A DNA stretch of 52,233 nt, taken from NCBI GenBank assembly GCA_913009895.1, contig CAJVXY010000022.1:1-52233 (forward strand), read 5' to 3'. This DNA is from an uncultured Acidiferrobacteraceae bacterium. Its GTDB lineage: Bacteria; Pseudomonadota; Gammaproteobacteria; Acidiferrobacterales; SZUA-150. Both the position numbers and the translations under genes were made by a program. Shown here in pieces: positions 17,069 to 25,626 of the stretch (positions are counted from its first letter, which is position 1; every line of letters begins with the position of its first letter). Below the pieces are notes generated by a model. The model saw only the letters and a list, made by a program, of their open reading frames with translations. It did not search any database and was not told the DNA's origin.

Positions 17069-18879
17069 ATATCGTCATGTGAGGGGGCCACACGAAAGAC
17101 CTCTTCAAGTGTTGTCTGGCCCGCCTTAATTTTTTGGGCACCACTAATTCTCAGGGTACGCATGCCTTCTTTTAAGGCCGTCCGCCGGATAACGCTCACG
17201 TCTTCATTGTTTTTAATGGCTAACTTGATGGCAGGGGACATTATCAGTACTTCATAAATCCCGATGCGACCCATGAACCCGGTATTGCGACATTCAAGAC
17301 AACCCGCTGGTTTGTAAATACTCGCGGGTTTTTTAATTTTCCAGGGTGCGACCAATGCCTTCCAGCGGTCATCACTTGCCTCATCCTGTTCTTTGCAGTG
17401 CGGACAGAGTGTTCGCACCAGTCGTTGGGCAACAATGCCCAGTAATGAGGCATTCATCAGGTAGGGCGGTATACCGATATCCAGCAGTCGCGTGATGGCA
17501 GAGGCGGCATCGTTCGTATGCAACGTTGATAACACAAGGTGGCCTGTGAGTGATGCCTGGACCGCCATATCGGCAGTATCCTTGTCCCTGATTTCGCCCA
17601 CCATAATGATATCCGGATCCTGACGTAAAAGGTTCTTCACGCCAGCAGCAAAATCGATACCAATATTTTGTTGTACTTGCATCTGGTTAAAGCTGTCTTC
17701 AACCATTTCAATCGGGTCTTCAATAGTACAAACGTTGACTTCTGTTTTGGCCAGTTGTTTGAGTGTTGAGTACAGGGTAGTCGTCTTGCCGGAACCGGTC
17801 GGGCCAGTCACCAGGATAATGCCATTGGGTTGTTTGACCATGCCATGCCATCGCACCAGGTCTTCATCGGCAAGCCCCATCTCGCGGAAGTTGCGTTGTA
17901 AAACCTCCGGATCAAAAATTCGCATGACCAGCTTCTCACCAAAAGCCGTAGGCATAGTAGAAAGTCGTAATTCAATTTCCTTGTCTTCCGGTGTTTTGGT
18001 TTTAATGCGACCATCTTGTGGGCGGCGTTTTTCTGCTACATCCATACGGCCCAGGATTTTTAATCTTGACGTGACGGCCGCCATGACCGGTGGCGGTAAT
18101 TGATAAACAAGGTGCAGGACGCCATCAATACGAAACCGCATATTGCCCTGATCTTTTCGGGGCTCCAGGTGAATATCACTGGCTCGTTGTTCAAATGCAT
18201 ATTGCAATAACCAGTCAACAATGGTGATAACCTGCTGGTCATTGGCATCAAGCTTGCCGGCGCGACTAAGCTCAACCATTTGTTCCAGGTTACTGACGGC
18301 ACCAAAGGAAGTCTCCTGGACCTGGTTTTTGGCCGTGCTGACAGATTTTGCCAGGGTATAAAATTCAACGGTATAACGATTAATGTCCGTGGGGTTTGCC
18401 AGTACCCGCTTAATCGGTTTGCGCAGGATATGGCTTAATTCTTTTTCCCAGCTCAGGACAAAAGGTTCGGCGGTGGCAATGACGACCTCCTGATCGCTGA
18501 CCGCCACGGGCAGGATTTTATTGCGCGTGGCATAGGCAAACTTCATGACACTGGCGATGGACGAGACATTGGTTTTAAGCGGATCAATATGAAAATAGGG
18601 CAGGCCGACCTTGCCAGCCAACCATTCCGTAAGTTTTTCCATGTCCAGGACTTTGTTTGGGGGTTGTGCACAGTTAAGTTTTTCACTGGCCAGGACTACC
18701 AGTGGATGCAGGTCAACGGCATGTGATTTAGCGTTACTTTTATTCAGACGGTTGGCGTCTTCAGTGGAGATAAGTTTGTCACTGTGTAGTTGTTCAAGTA
18801 AATCACGAATATCAAGCTTTCGATCTGGCTCTGACCCAGTGTGTTTTAATCGATTCAGTTTTTTTTGAACTTGTGCCAT
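17065..18879 (-). CDS. Type II secretion / type IV pilus assembly ATPase (GspE/PilB family)
   Basis: The 604-residue protein has an N-terminal MshEN-like region (about 80-190), then RASDIHLEPR, the Walker A loop GPTGSGKTTT (Lys about 365), the Asp box TIEDPIE, Walker B DPDIIMVGEIRD, the His box LVLSTLHTNDA, and a four-cysteine zinc motif (LCPHC ... CLEC). It should power pilus or pseudopilus assembly. No pilin, PilC or PilQ gene is in the window, so it stands alone here. It lies downstream of the DUF218 gene with a 110-bp gap. Confidence 0.9.
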   Translation of the reverse strand: MAQVQKKLNRLKHTGSEPDRKLDIRDLLEQLHSDKLISTEDANRLNKSNAKSHAVDLHPLVVLASEKLNCAQPPNKVLDMEKLTEWLAGKVGLPYFHIDPLKTNVSSIASVMKFAYATRNKILPVAVSDQEVVIATAEPFVLSWEKELSHILRKPIKRVLANPTDINRYTVEFYTLAKSVSTAKNQVQETSFGAVSNLEQMVELSRAGKLDANDQQVITIVDWLLQYAFEQRASDIHLEPRKDQGNMRFRIDGVLHLVYQLPPPVMAAVTSRLKILGRMDVAEKRRPQDGRIKTKTPEDKEIELRLSTMPTAFGEKLVMRIFDPEVLQRNFREMGLADEDLVRWHGMVKQPNGIILVTGPTGSGKTTTLYSTLKQLAKTEVNVCTIEDPIEMVEDSFNQMQVQQNIGIDFAAGVKNLLRQDPDIIMVGEIRDKDTADMAVQASLTGHLVLSTLHTNDAASAITRLLDIGIPPYLMNASLLGIVAQRLVRTLCPHCKEQDEASDDRWKALVAPWKIKKPASIYKPAGCLECRNTGFMGRIGIYEVLIMSPAIKLAIKNNEDVSVIRRTALKEGMRTLRISGAQKIKAGQTTLEEVFRVAPSHDDI

Positions 18880-18989
18880 AACAGCGGGAGCCCGGTGACC
18901 TGGTTGAAATTGTTTGATTTAGTTGAGCTGTCTTATCGACAACACACTTTAATCCTAGACTATTTTTTTGCATTGGGACACTAAAACAA

Positions 18990-19958
18990 CTAACCAGGGG
19001 GTAATGGCGGGGCGGGTGCCTTTGGTGGCGGTGAAACTGGAGTGGTTGGCTTGATTCTGACCGGGTTTGGTTTTTGCCTAATTTGGCTGGGCGCCTGTTT
19101 TTGCATGTCTGCAGCACGGGCCGCTTTTTCGGCAGCAATTTCCCGTTGTTTTTTCGGTGAACGCGACATTTCCGCCAGTTTTACCGGCGAGTAACGAAAT
19201 TGATACCAGAGCAACCCAAGCCGCTCCCGAATTGCCAGGCTGGAAATGACCAGTCCTTCAGCCGAAGGCAGGTATTCCAGGGTTCTCAGGTCAGGGTGGG
19301 CACTCAGGGTTGTAAATTCTGTGGGCGCCGGCGTGACCAACATCCCGGTTTGTGTAAATGCCCAAACTGCCCGGGGCATGTGTGATGCATGGGTAACCAG
19401 GTAAACCTGATTAAGATTTTTGGGTAACAGTATTTCACTGGTACGTAAGGCATTTTCCATTGTGTTACTGGAATCGTCTTCAACCCACTGGGCAGAAACG
19501 CCAAAGTCTTCTTGCAGGGTTTTCTGCATGAGGTCGGCTTCTGAGACGACGTCATCTGTGCTTAACCCGCCGCTGACGAGGATGGGTAGTTGTGTAGCTT
19601 TATGGAGCCTGGCGCCGTAGCGTAATCTTGCCAGTGTCTCGTCGTTTACAGTTGCCGAGAAGTATTCCGGGGCATTGTCGTAACGACCACCACCGAGTAT
19701 GACTATGGCTTTGGGTTTCCTGCCTTCAGTTGTGAGTAACTCGGGGTTAATGGCCGGGTAAACTGTTTCAACCCCGGCGATGAGGCGTTTGCTTGTCAGT
19801 GGAATACTAAGGAGGTAGATCAGGAATAAGCAAACTGCGACTGTTAACATTCCATACAAGCGCCAACGCAGGCTCGCTATTAACCCAATTGCAGCAATGA
19901 TTACCAGTATTGCTGGTGGTAACATAAACAGGCTGATTGCTTTTGGCCAAATTTCCAT
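18990..19958 (-). CDS. DUF218 (YdcF/ElyC/SanA-like) membrane protein
   Basis: Two hydrophobic segments at the N-terminus (about residues 8-27 and 32-52) precede a DUF218 domain with AIVILGGGRYDNAPEYF, a LPILVSGG strand, SNTMENA and YLVTHASHMPRAVWAFT. Relatives act in envelope polysaccharide or peptidoglycan precursor metabolism. The last 70 residues form an unusual Lys/Ala-rich then proline-rich tail ending PPPKAPAPPLPPG. The start is 37 bp after the lipA stop, so it is probably the last gene of the long elongation/lipoate transcript. Confidence 0.8.
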   Translation of the reverse strand: MEIWPKAISLFMLPPAILVIIAAIGLIASLRWRLYGMLTVAVCLFLIYLLSIPLTSKRLIAGVETVYPAINPELLTTEGRKPKAIVILGGGRYDNAPEYFSATVNDETLARLRYGARLHKATQLPILVSGGLSTDDVVSEADLMQKTLQEDFGVSAQWVEDDSSNTMENALRTSEILLPKNLNQVYLVTHASHMPRAVWAFTQTGMLVTPAPTEFTTLSAHPDLRTLEYLPSAEGLVISSLAIRERLGLLWYQFRYSPVKLAEMSRSPKKQREIAAEKAARAADMQKQAPSQIRQKPNPVRIKPTTPVSPPPKAPAPPLPPG

Positions 19959-19995
19959 GGTTGTATTTATTTTAAACTAGATTATTTAAATCATT

Positions 19996-20961
19996 TTATT
20001 TCTGGTTTAATGGTTTGCTCGCTTGTTGGTCGGCATGGTATGACGAACGTACCATCGGCCCACTGGCGACATTAGTAAAGCCCATGGCCAGCCCTTTTTC
20101 GGCAAACTCTGCAAAAATATCCGGATGCACATAACGTTCTACTGGCAAATGATATTCACTGGGCTGTAAATACTGGCCAATGGTTAACATATCACAATCA
20201 TGTTGTCGCAAGTCACGCATGACTTCAATAATTTCATCATTTGTTTCACCCAGGCCAACCATGAGGCCGGATTTGGTGGGAATACCGGGGTAACGTTTTT
20301 TAAATTCCTGCAGGAGGCTGAGTGAATGATGATAATCCGAACCAGGACGCGCTTTTTTGTATAACCTGGGAATTGTTTCAAGATTATGATTCAGCACATC
20401 CGGGAGTGCGTCACCCAGCCTGGTTAATGCTGTTTCCAGCCGGCCACGGAAATCCGGTACCAGGATTTCAATAGAAATTTTATTTTCCTGTTCTCGAATT
20501 TCACGAATACACCTGGCAAAGTGACCAGCACCGCCGTCTCTTAAATCGTCTCTATCAACAGATGTAATAACAACATAGTTCAGGTTCATTGCAGTTATGG
20601 TGGTTGCCAGTTCGACTGGTTCCGACTCATCCAGTGGATCGGGTCGGCCATGGGCGACATCACAAAATGGACAACGCCTGGTGCAGAGTCGGCCCATAAT
20701 CATGAATGTCGCGGTGCCATGGGTGAAACATTCGCCCAGGTTTGGGCAGGCCGCTTCTTCGCACACGGTATTAAGGTTATGTGCCCGCAGGATTTTTTTG
20801 AGCGCAAGCGCCTGTGGACTATTGGGCGCCCGAGCCCGGATCCATTTCGGTTTTTTTAGTGGATTGGCTTTGGGTACAACCTTAACAGGTATGCGCGCAG
20901 TTTTGCTTTTACCTCTTAAGGGATCAGGTTTGATAATGGGATTAGTGGGATTATCGCTCAT
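19996..20961 (-). CDS. lipA: Lipoyl synthase
   Basis: LipA inserts two sulfur atoms into octanoyl groups on lipoyl domains. Both iron-sulfur sites are complete: the auxiliary-cluster cysteines C67, C72 and C78 in [12 protein letters not shown] and the radical SAM cysteines C93, C97 and C100 in CTRRCPFC. The C-terminal RSSYHAD motif provides the serine ligand of the auxiliary cluster. At 321 residues it has the expected length. It begins 16 bp after lipB, its pathway partner. Confidence 0.97.
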   Translation of the reverse strand: MSDNPTNPIIKPDPLRGKSKTARIPVKVVPKANPLKKPKWIRARAPNSPQALALKKILRAHNLNTVCEEAACPNLGECFTHGTATFMIMGRLCTRRCPFCDVAHGRPDPLDESEPVELATTITAMNLNYVVITSVDRDDLRDGGAGHFARCIREIREQENKISIEILVPDFRGRLETALTRLGDALPDVLNHNLETIPRLYKKARPGSDYHHSLSLLQEFKKRYPGIPTKSGLMVGLGETNDEIIEVMRDLRQHDCDMLTIGQYLQPSEYHLPVERYVHPDIFAEFAEKGLAMGFTNVASGPMVRSSYHADQQASKPLNQK

Positions 20962-20977
20962 GGGTTAAATCATGCGG

Positions 20978-21664
20978 CTAATTTAGTGGACTATCATAAT
21001 GAGCATTATACCCTAACCTTAACTGTAGTTGACGTATAAGATCACTGGTAACCCTGGCTTTATTTACTTCGTTTATAAAATCAGAAAGTTGCGTCACTTC
21101 AAGATTTTTATACCCGCAGGGCGGGATTTTTGAAAATGGTCTGGTATCCATGTCCAGGTTGAAGGAAAGACCGTGGTAACTACAGCCCTTGCGAATTCTC
21201 AACCCTAGTGCCGCAATCTTCTTTTCATTAATATAAACACCCGGGGCATCTTTTTTTCTGGCCGCCGTAATATCGTGTTGTTTAAGACAATCAATAATCG
21301 ATTGTTCTATATTATTTACAAGCTGGCGTATGCCAATATTTCGTCGCCGCAGGTTTAGCAGTAAATAAATAACGAGCTGGCCCGGTCCGTGGTAGGTAAT
21401 GTCACCACCACGATCAGTTTCCACAACCGGGATATTTGTATTGGGCTCGGGGTAATGCTGCTTGCGAATATTCAGGCCAACCGTATAAACGGGGTCATGT
21501 TCAACGACCCACAATTCATCCAGCGTATCAGGGCCACGTTTATCGGTAAATTCTTTCATGGCTAACCAGCAAGTTTGATAATCCACATGGCCAATATTTT
21601 TGATACATAGCTCGGGATTTTGTTTTTGTCCGCCCGGCGATAATTTTTTGATTAGTGCGTTCAC
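20978..21664 (-). CDS. lipB: Octanoyl-[acyl-carrier protein]:protein N-octanoyltransferase
   Basis: LipB moves octanoate from acyl carrier protein to lipoyl domains. Family motifs include RGGDITYHGPGQLV, the catalytic lysine region KKIAALGLRI and the catalytic cysteine in PPCGYKNL. It has 228 residues. The start is GTG at 21664, and GTGA also contains the stop of the aminotransferase gene, a 4-bp overlap. Confidence 0.95.
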   Translation of the reverse strand: MNALIKKLSPGGQKQNPELCIKNIGHVDYQTCWLAMKEFTDKRGPDTLDELWVVEHDPVYTVGLNIRKQHYPEPNTNIPVVETDRGGDITYHGPGQLVIYLLLNLRRRNIGIRQLVNNIEQSIIDCLKQHDITAARKKDAPGVYINEKKIAALGLRIRKGCSYHGLSFNLDMDTRPFSKIPPCGYKNLEVTQLSDFINEVNKARVTSDLIRQLQLRLGYNAHYDSPLN

Positions 21665-22545
21665 GTAACAGATCCATTTCTTATAGATTGTTTATAGGCC
21701 CGATAAATATCAAGCATATTTTTATAGACTGGCCCCGCCAGGCCGTTACCAACTTTTTTGCCATTGAGGCGGGTGACTGGCAATATTTCCTTGACTGAAC
21801 TTGTCATCCAGATTTCATCAGCATCCAGTAAATCCTGTTCCGTGATCATGGTTTCTTCGCCAGATAGTTTATGCTTGTCAATCAGTTCAACAAGTAAATC
21901 CCGGGTAATGCCTGGCAATATTTGCTCGCCCTTGGGGGGCGTACGGATTATTTTATTTTTCACAATAAAAATATTGCTGGCGGCGCCTTCTGTCAGGAAA
22001 TTATCCCGAATCAAAATTGCCTCGGTTACATTTTCCTCAGCCGCCTGTTGCCTGAGCAGGACATTGGCCAGCAGCGAGGTGGCCTTGATCTCGCATCGTT
22101 GCCAGCGATTATCAGGACACGTGATGGCACTGACGCCATGTTCTATATATTCAGGTTTGGCGATTGGTGCGGTATCGGCGTAAGCAAAAACTGTTGGTGG
22201 AATATTACCAGGAAAGGCGTGGTCTCTGGGTGCCACGCCCCGGGTGATTTGGATATAAACCATTTGGTCCAGGATATCTGGAAAATTTGTTACCACGTTA
22301 TTAATCAGCTTGTTGATCATTCCCGTCCATTGGTCTTGCGTGTTGGGGTTAGTAATGCTGATCGCTGCCAGGTTGTTTGTTAACCGTTGCAGGTGTTCTG
22401 CCAGCCTGAAGGCGTGGCCACCAAATACGGGAATCACTTCGTAGATGCCATCACCAAAAATGAAGCCTCGATCAAATGGCGATATTTTTGCCTCATTCGC
22501 GGGCAGGTATTTGCCATCCAGGTAGACGAGATCAATGTTGTTCAT
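21661..22545 (-). CDS. Class IV pyridoxal-phosphate aminotransferase, probably D-amino acid aminotransferase
   Basis: The 294-residue protein has the fold-type IV features SPFDRGFIFGDGIYEVI, the lysine-containing segment ATSLLANVLLRQQA, EGAASNIFIV and PGITRD. The family includes D-alanine, branched-chain and aminodeoxychorismate enzymes. The wall-synthesis neighbourhood favours D-alanine aminotransferase, which would supply D-Ala or D-Glu. It sits where dacA and ybeD are often found between rlpA and lipB. Confidence 0.85.
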   Translation of the reverse strand: MNNIDLVYLDGKYLPANEAKISPFDRGFIFGDGIYEVIPVFGGHAFRLAEHLQRLTNNLAAISITNPNTQDQWTGMINKLINNVVTNFPDILDQMVYIQITRGVAPRDHAFPGNIPPTVFAYADTAPIAKPEYIEHGVSAITCPDNRWQRCEIKATSLLANVLLRQQAAEENVTEAILIRDNFLTEGAASNIFIVKNKIIRTPPKGEQILPGITRDLLVELIDKHKLSGEETMITEQDLLDADEIWMTSSVKEILPVTRLNGKKVGNGLAGPVYKNMLDIYRAYKQSIRNGSVT

Positions 22546-22668
22546 GATTTGTTTTAGTCGGGTTTCGGTCGAGTTTTGGTTGGGTACTCAGGGACTTACA
22601 GACGAAGTATACCCTACCTGTAATAAAGCGTGCGATACCTGGAAGTAAAGACTTTTGTGCAAAGGCCT

Positions 22669-23472
22669 CTATTCAATAATCAGGCGAGTATTGGCAAGGT
22701 CATGGGAATTTCGCAGGGTATCGGCAAGTGCCTGGCCTGTCTCAAGATCAGCCATGGGGCCGATGCGGACACGGTAGATGGTGCCACTTTCAATACGTCC
22801 TTCCTGGACGAATACGGTTTGGTCAAGCCTGGCCTGCAGGCTTGATGATAAATTGTTTGCATTTTCCTGGCTGGAAAAAGCACCAACCTGGAGATAAATT
22901 TTGCCACCGATATTGCCGGTATTATTGGTCTTAACCTGGTCAGGATAGGTCTGACCACTGGTGATTGCCGTTACTTCAACCCGGCCAGTGCCGGTTCTGA
23001 TTATGTCCAGACGATAAGCAGCCGCATAAGACAGGTCAATGAGCCGGTTATGCAAAAAAGGGCCGCGGTCATTTACCCGGACGATGACCGATCGATTGTT
23101 ATCAAGATTTTGTACGCGCACATAAGAAGGCAGGGGCAAAGTCTTGTGGGCCGCACTCATGGCATACATGTCGTATTTTTCACCGTTTGACGTCCTGCGA
23201 CCATGGAATTTTTTGCCATACCATGATGCGGTCCCTTTTTTGGAATAACCCGTGGCATTTTTAAGCGGGCGATATGATTTGCCAAAAACAATGTAGGGTT
23301 TATTACCGTGCTTGCTGAGTGGCTCTGACCGGGGAACGGGTTCCTTAACCTGCGATACATCCCGGGGCCGGGAGTCGGGCCCATCATTGCTGTAATACCC
23401 ACCTTTTCGGGTCGTGGAACAGGCCCCGAGAAACAGGCTTAGTATGAGTATGAGACAGGCACTACGTTTCAT
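22669..23472 (-). CDS. rlpA: RlpA-family septal ring lytic transglycosylase, lipoprotein with SPOR domain
   Basis: A lipoprotein signal peptide ends at LGAC (Cys about 17). The double-psi beta-barrel follows at about residues 80-170 (GTASWYGKKFHGRRTSNGE, RVNDRGPF with the catalytic Asp). The C-terminal SPOR domain (IYLQVGAFSSQENA to the end) binds glycan strands lacking stem peptides. Its start overlaps the mltB stop by 4 bp (ATGA). Confidence 0.93.
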   Translation of the reverse strand: MKRSACLILILSLFLGACSTTRKGGYYSNDGPDSRPRDVSQVKEPVPRSEPLSKHGNKPYIVFGKSYRPLKNATGYSKKGTASWYGKKFHGRRTSNGEKYDMYAMSAAHKTLPLPSYVRVQNLDNNRSVIVRVNDRGPFLHNRLIDLSYAAAYRLDIIRTGTGRVEVTAITSGQTYPDQVKTNNTGNIGGKIYLQVGAFSSQENANNLSSSLQARLDQTVFVQEGRIESGTIYRVRIGPMADLETGQALADTLRNSHDLANTRLIIE

Positions 23473-24536
23473 TTAATTTTGTTAGTCCTTTGATACTGAT
23501 TTTTAATCATTTGACTGAGCTCAAAAACTGCCATGGCATAATTGACACTCTTATTATACCTGGTGATGACATAAAAATTATTGAAACCCAATCTCAACAG
23601 GTCACCTTTTTTGCCTTCCAGTATTATTAATGCCGCTTTGCGGTCCGGGGCATCGTATTTCATTGGTTTTATATTATAGTAGGCCAGGTTGGCAATGGTT
23701 AATTTTGGTTTGATATCAAGTGTAAGCAGCCAGGGCTCAACAGGACCACTGGTAGAGACGAGATCAACCACCGGTTCGTCTTTTTCCCACCCGTGAGTCT
23801 TAAAATAGTTTCCGACACTGCCAATTGCATCTTCGGCAGAGCTCAAAAGATCAACGTGACCGTCCTGGTTAAAGTCAACGGCATAGTTCCTGTAACTGCT
23901 AGGCAAAAATTGGGGGTAGCCCATGGCCCCGGCATAAGAGCCTTTTATGGAGAGTGGGCTTACGCCCAACTCCCGGGCCAACAATAAAAATTCTTCAAGC
24001 TCCTTTTTGAATACCTTGCTTCGTCTCGGATAATCAAAAGCCAGGGAGCTCAGGGAATCAATTACACGAAATTGTCCGGAATTATGTCCGTATTGACTTT
24101 CAACACCAATAATAGCCACGATGATTTCCGGAGCAACACCATACTGGTCAGCCGCTGAATTAACTGACTGCCTGTATTTTTTCCAGAAGCTGGCGCCACG
24201 CCGGGCACCAAACGCGTTTACAAATTGTTGCCGGTAGATATGCCAGGGCACAGCCTCGCGTGGACTGTCCATCCCGGCAATTACTTTTTCCCTGATTTCA
24301 GCCCGACGAAAAATATAATGTAATTCGTCAGACGAGAAATTATGTTTTTCGACCATGTAGTCGATAAAATCTCTGACGGCAGGATATTCACGCCAGTCAA
24401 GCGCCAGGCTTAACGAGGCAGGTGTAAGCAGGAAAAAAATTAAAAATGATATTCCGGGAATGAAGCGAAAATTATGAAACGTCGAACGGAATTCGTGAAT
24501 TAATTCTTTAAGGTTGAGCGATTTTTCGGTTTGCAT
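23469..24536 (-). CDS. mltB: Lytic murein transglycosylase B
   Basis: The 355-residue enzyme cleaves glycan strands to 1,6-anhydro-muropeptides. The catalytic glutamate is in IIGVESQYGHNSG, followed by AMGYPQFLPSSYRNYAVDFNQDGHVDL. A hydrophobic segment at about residues 26-46 would be the signal sequence, without an obvious lipobox. The assigned ATG lies 29 bp inside rodA. Confidence 0.92.
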   Translation of the reverse strand: MQTEKSLNLKELIHEFRSTFHNFRFIPGISFLIFFLLTPASLSLALDWREYPAVRDFIDYMVEKHNFSSDELHYIFRRAEIREKVIAGMDSPREAVPWHIYRQQFVNAFGARRGASFWKKYRQSVNSAADQYGVAPEIIVAIIGVESQYGHNSGQFRVIDSLSSLAFDYPRRSKVFKKELEEFLLLARELGVSPLSIKGSYAGAMGYPQFLPSSYRNYAVDFNQDGHVDLLSSAEDAIGSVGNYFKTHGWEKDEPVVDLVSTSGPVEPWLLTLDIKPKLTIANLAYYNIKPMKYDAPDRKAALIILEGKKGDLLRLGFNNFYVITRYNKSVNYAMAVFELSQMIKNQYQRTNKIK

Positions 24537-25605
24537 GGATGCTCATGAGCATACCAAAACCTGCCATCAATGTAACAACAGAACTGCCGCCGTAACTTAT
24601 AATAGGTAAGGGAACGCCGACCACCGGAAGTATGCCGGTAACCATGCCAATATTAACGAAAAAATAGAGAAAAAAAGTGAGCGCCAGACTACCTGCGAGT
24701 AATCTTGTATAAGTTTCCTGGGCATAGGCCGCAATTATAATGCCGCGGCCTGCAGTAAAAACAAAAATTGAAAATAATAAAATGATTCCGAACAAGCCGA
24801 ATTCTTCCGCAAACACCGCAAAAATAAAATCGGTCGAACTTTCAGGCAAGAAATCAAGACGGGCTTGAGAACTTTCCAGCCAGCCTTTGCCAAATATGCC
24901 GCCTGAGCCTACGGCAATCATGGATTGGATAGTATGGTAACCGGTACCCAATGGATCGGCGGTTGGATCGAACAAGGTCAAGACACGGTTACGCTGATAA
25001 TCATGCAAAAGATAAGTCCAGACCAGGGGTGTCGAAGCAGCAATTAAAATCAGGATGCCTGTAATAAGTGTCCAGCCCATACCGGCCAAAAATAAAACAA
25101 AAGCGCCTGAGCTGGCTATCATCAAGGCAGTGCCAAGATCAGGTTGTACGGCAACCAGTACAGTCGGCAGTAAAATAATCCCTGCGCCTATGACCACCTG
25201 TTTGCTTGTTGCCGGTAAATGTTGTTGTGAGAAGTACCAGGCAACCATCATGGGTACAGCGAGCTTCATAATTTCAGATGGCTGGATGGAAAATAAACCC
25301 AGGTTGAGCCAGCGTTGGGCACCTTTGCCAATGACACCTGTGATTAATACGATAACTAATAGAACCAGTCCGACAAGATAAATATAAGGTGTCCAGCGCG
25401 CCAGCGTGTCCGGATGAATCTGCGCTACCAGGAACAAAACTACAAAACCAATACCAAGCCTGGCAAGCTGCGCCACCGTAATCGATACGTCCTTGCCACT
25501 GGCACTGAATATGACGCCCAGGCTGATGATGGCAAGCATGAGTAATGCCGTGCCCAGGGGTTTATCCAGGTTCCATCTTTGTAATGTGGTCAGTGATGTT
25601 GCCAT
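24508..25605 (-). CDS. rodA: Rod-shape peptidoglycan polymerase RodA
   Basis: The 365-residue SEDS-family membrane glycosyltransferase polymerises lipid II in the elongasome with PBP2. It shows the SEDS hallmarks LGLFSIQPSEIMKLAVP, VAVQPDLGTALM, SSTDFIFAVFAEEFG with the catalytic Asp region, and the terminal GVPLPIISYGGSS. mrdA lies 21 bp upstream. Confidence 0.96.
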   Translation of the reverse strand: MATSLTTLQRWNLDKPLGTALLMLAIISLGVIFSASGKDVSITVAQLARLGIGFVVLFLVAQIHPDTLARWTPYIYLVGLVLLVIVLITGVIGKGAQRWLNLGLFSIQPSEIMKLAVPMMVAWYFSQQHLPATSKQVVIGAGIILLPTVLVAVQPDLGTALMIASSGAFVLFLAGMGWTLITGILILIAASTPLVWTYLLHDYQRNRVLTLFDPTADPLGTGYHTIQSMIAVGSGGIFGKGWLESSQARLDFLPESSTDFIFAVFAEEFGLFGIILLFSIFVFTAGRGIIIAAYAQETYTRLLAGSLALTFFLYFFVNIGMVTGILPVVGVPLPIISYGGSSVVTLMAGFGMLMSIHANRKIAQP

Positions 25606-25626
25606 ACTTTACATATATGTATTTTT

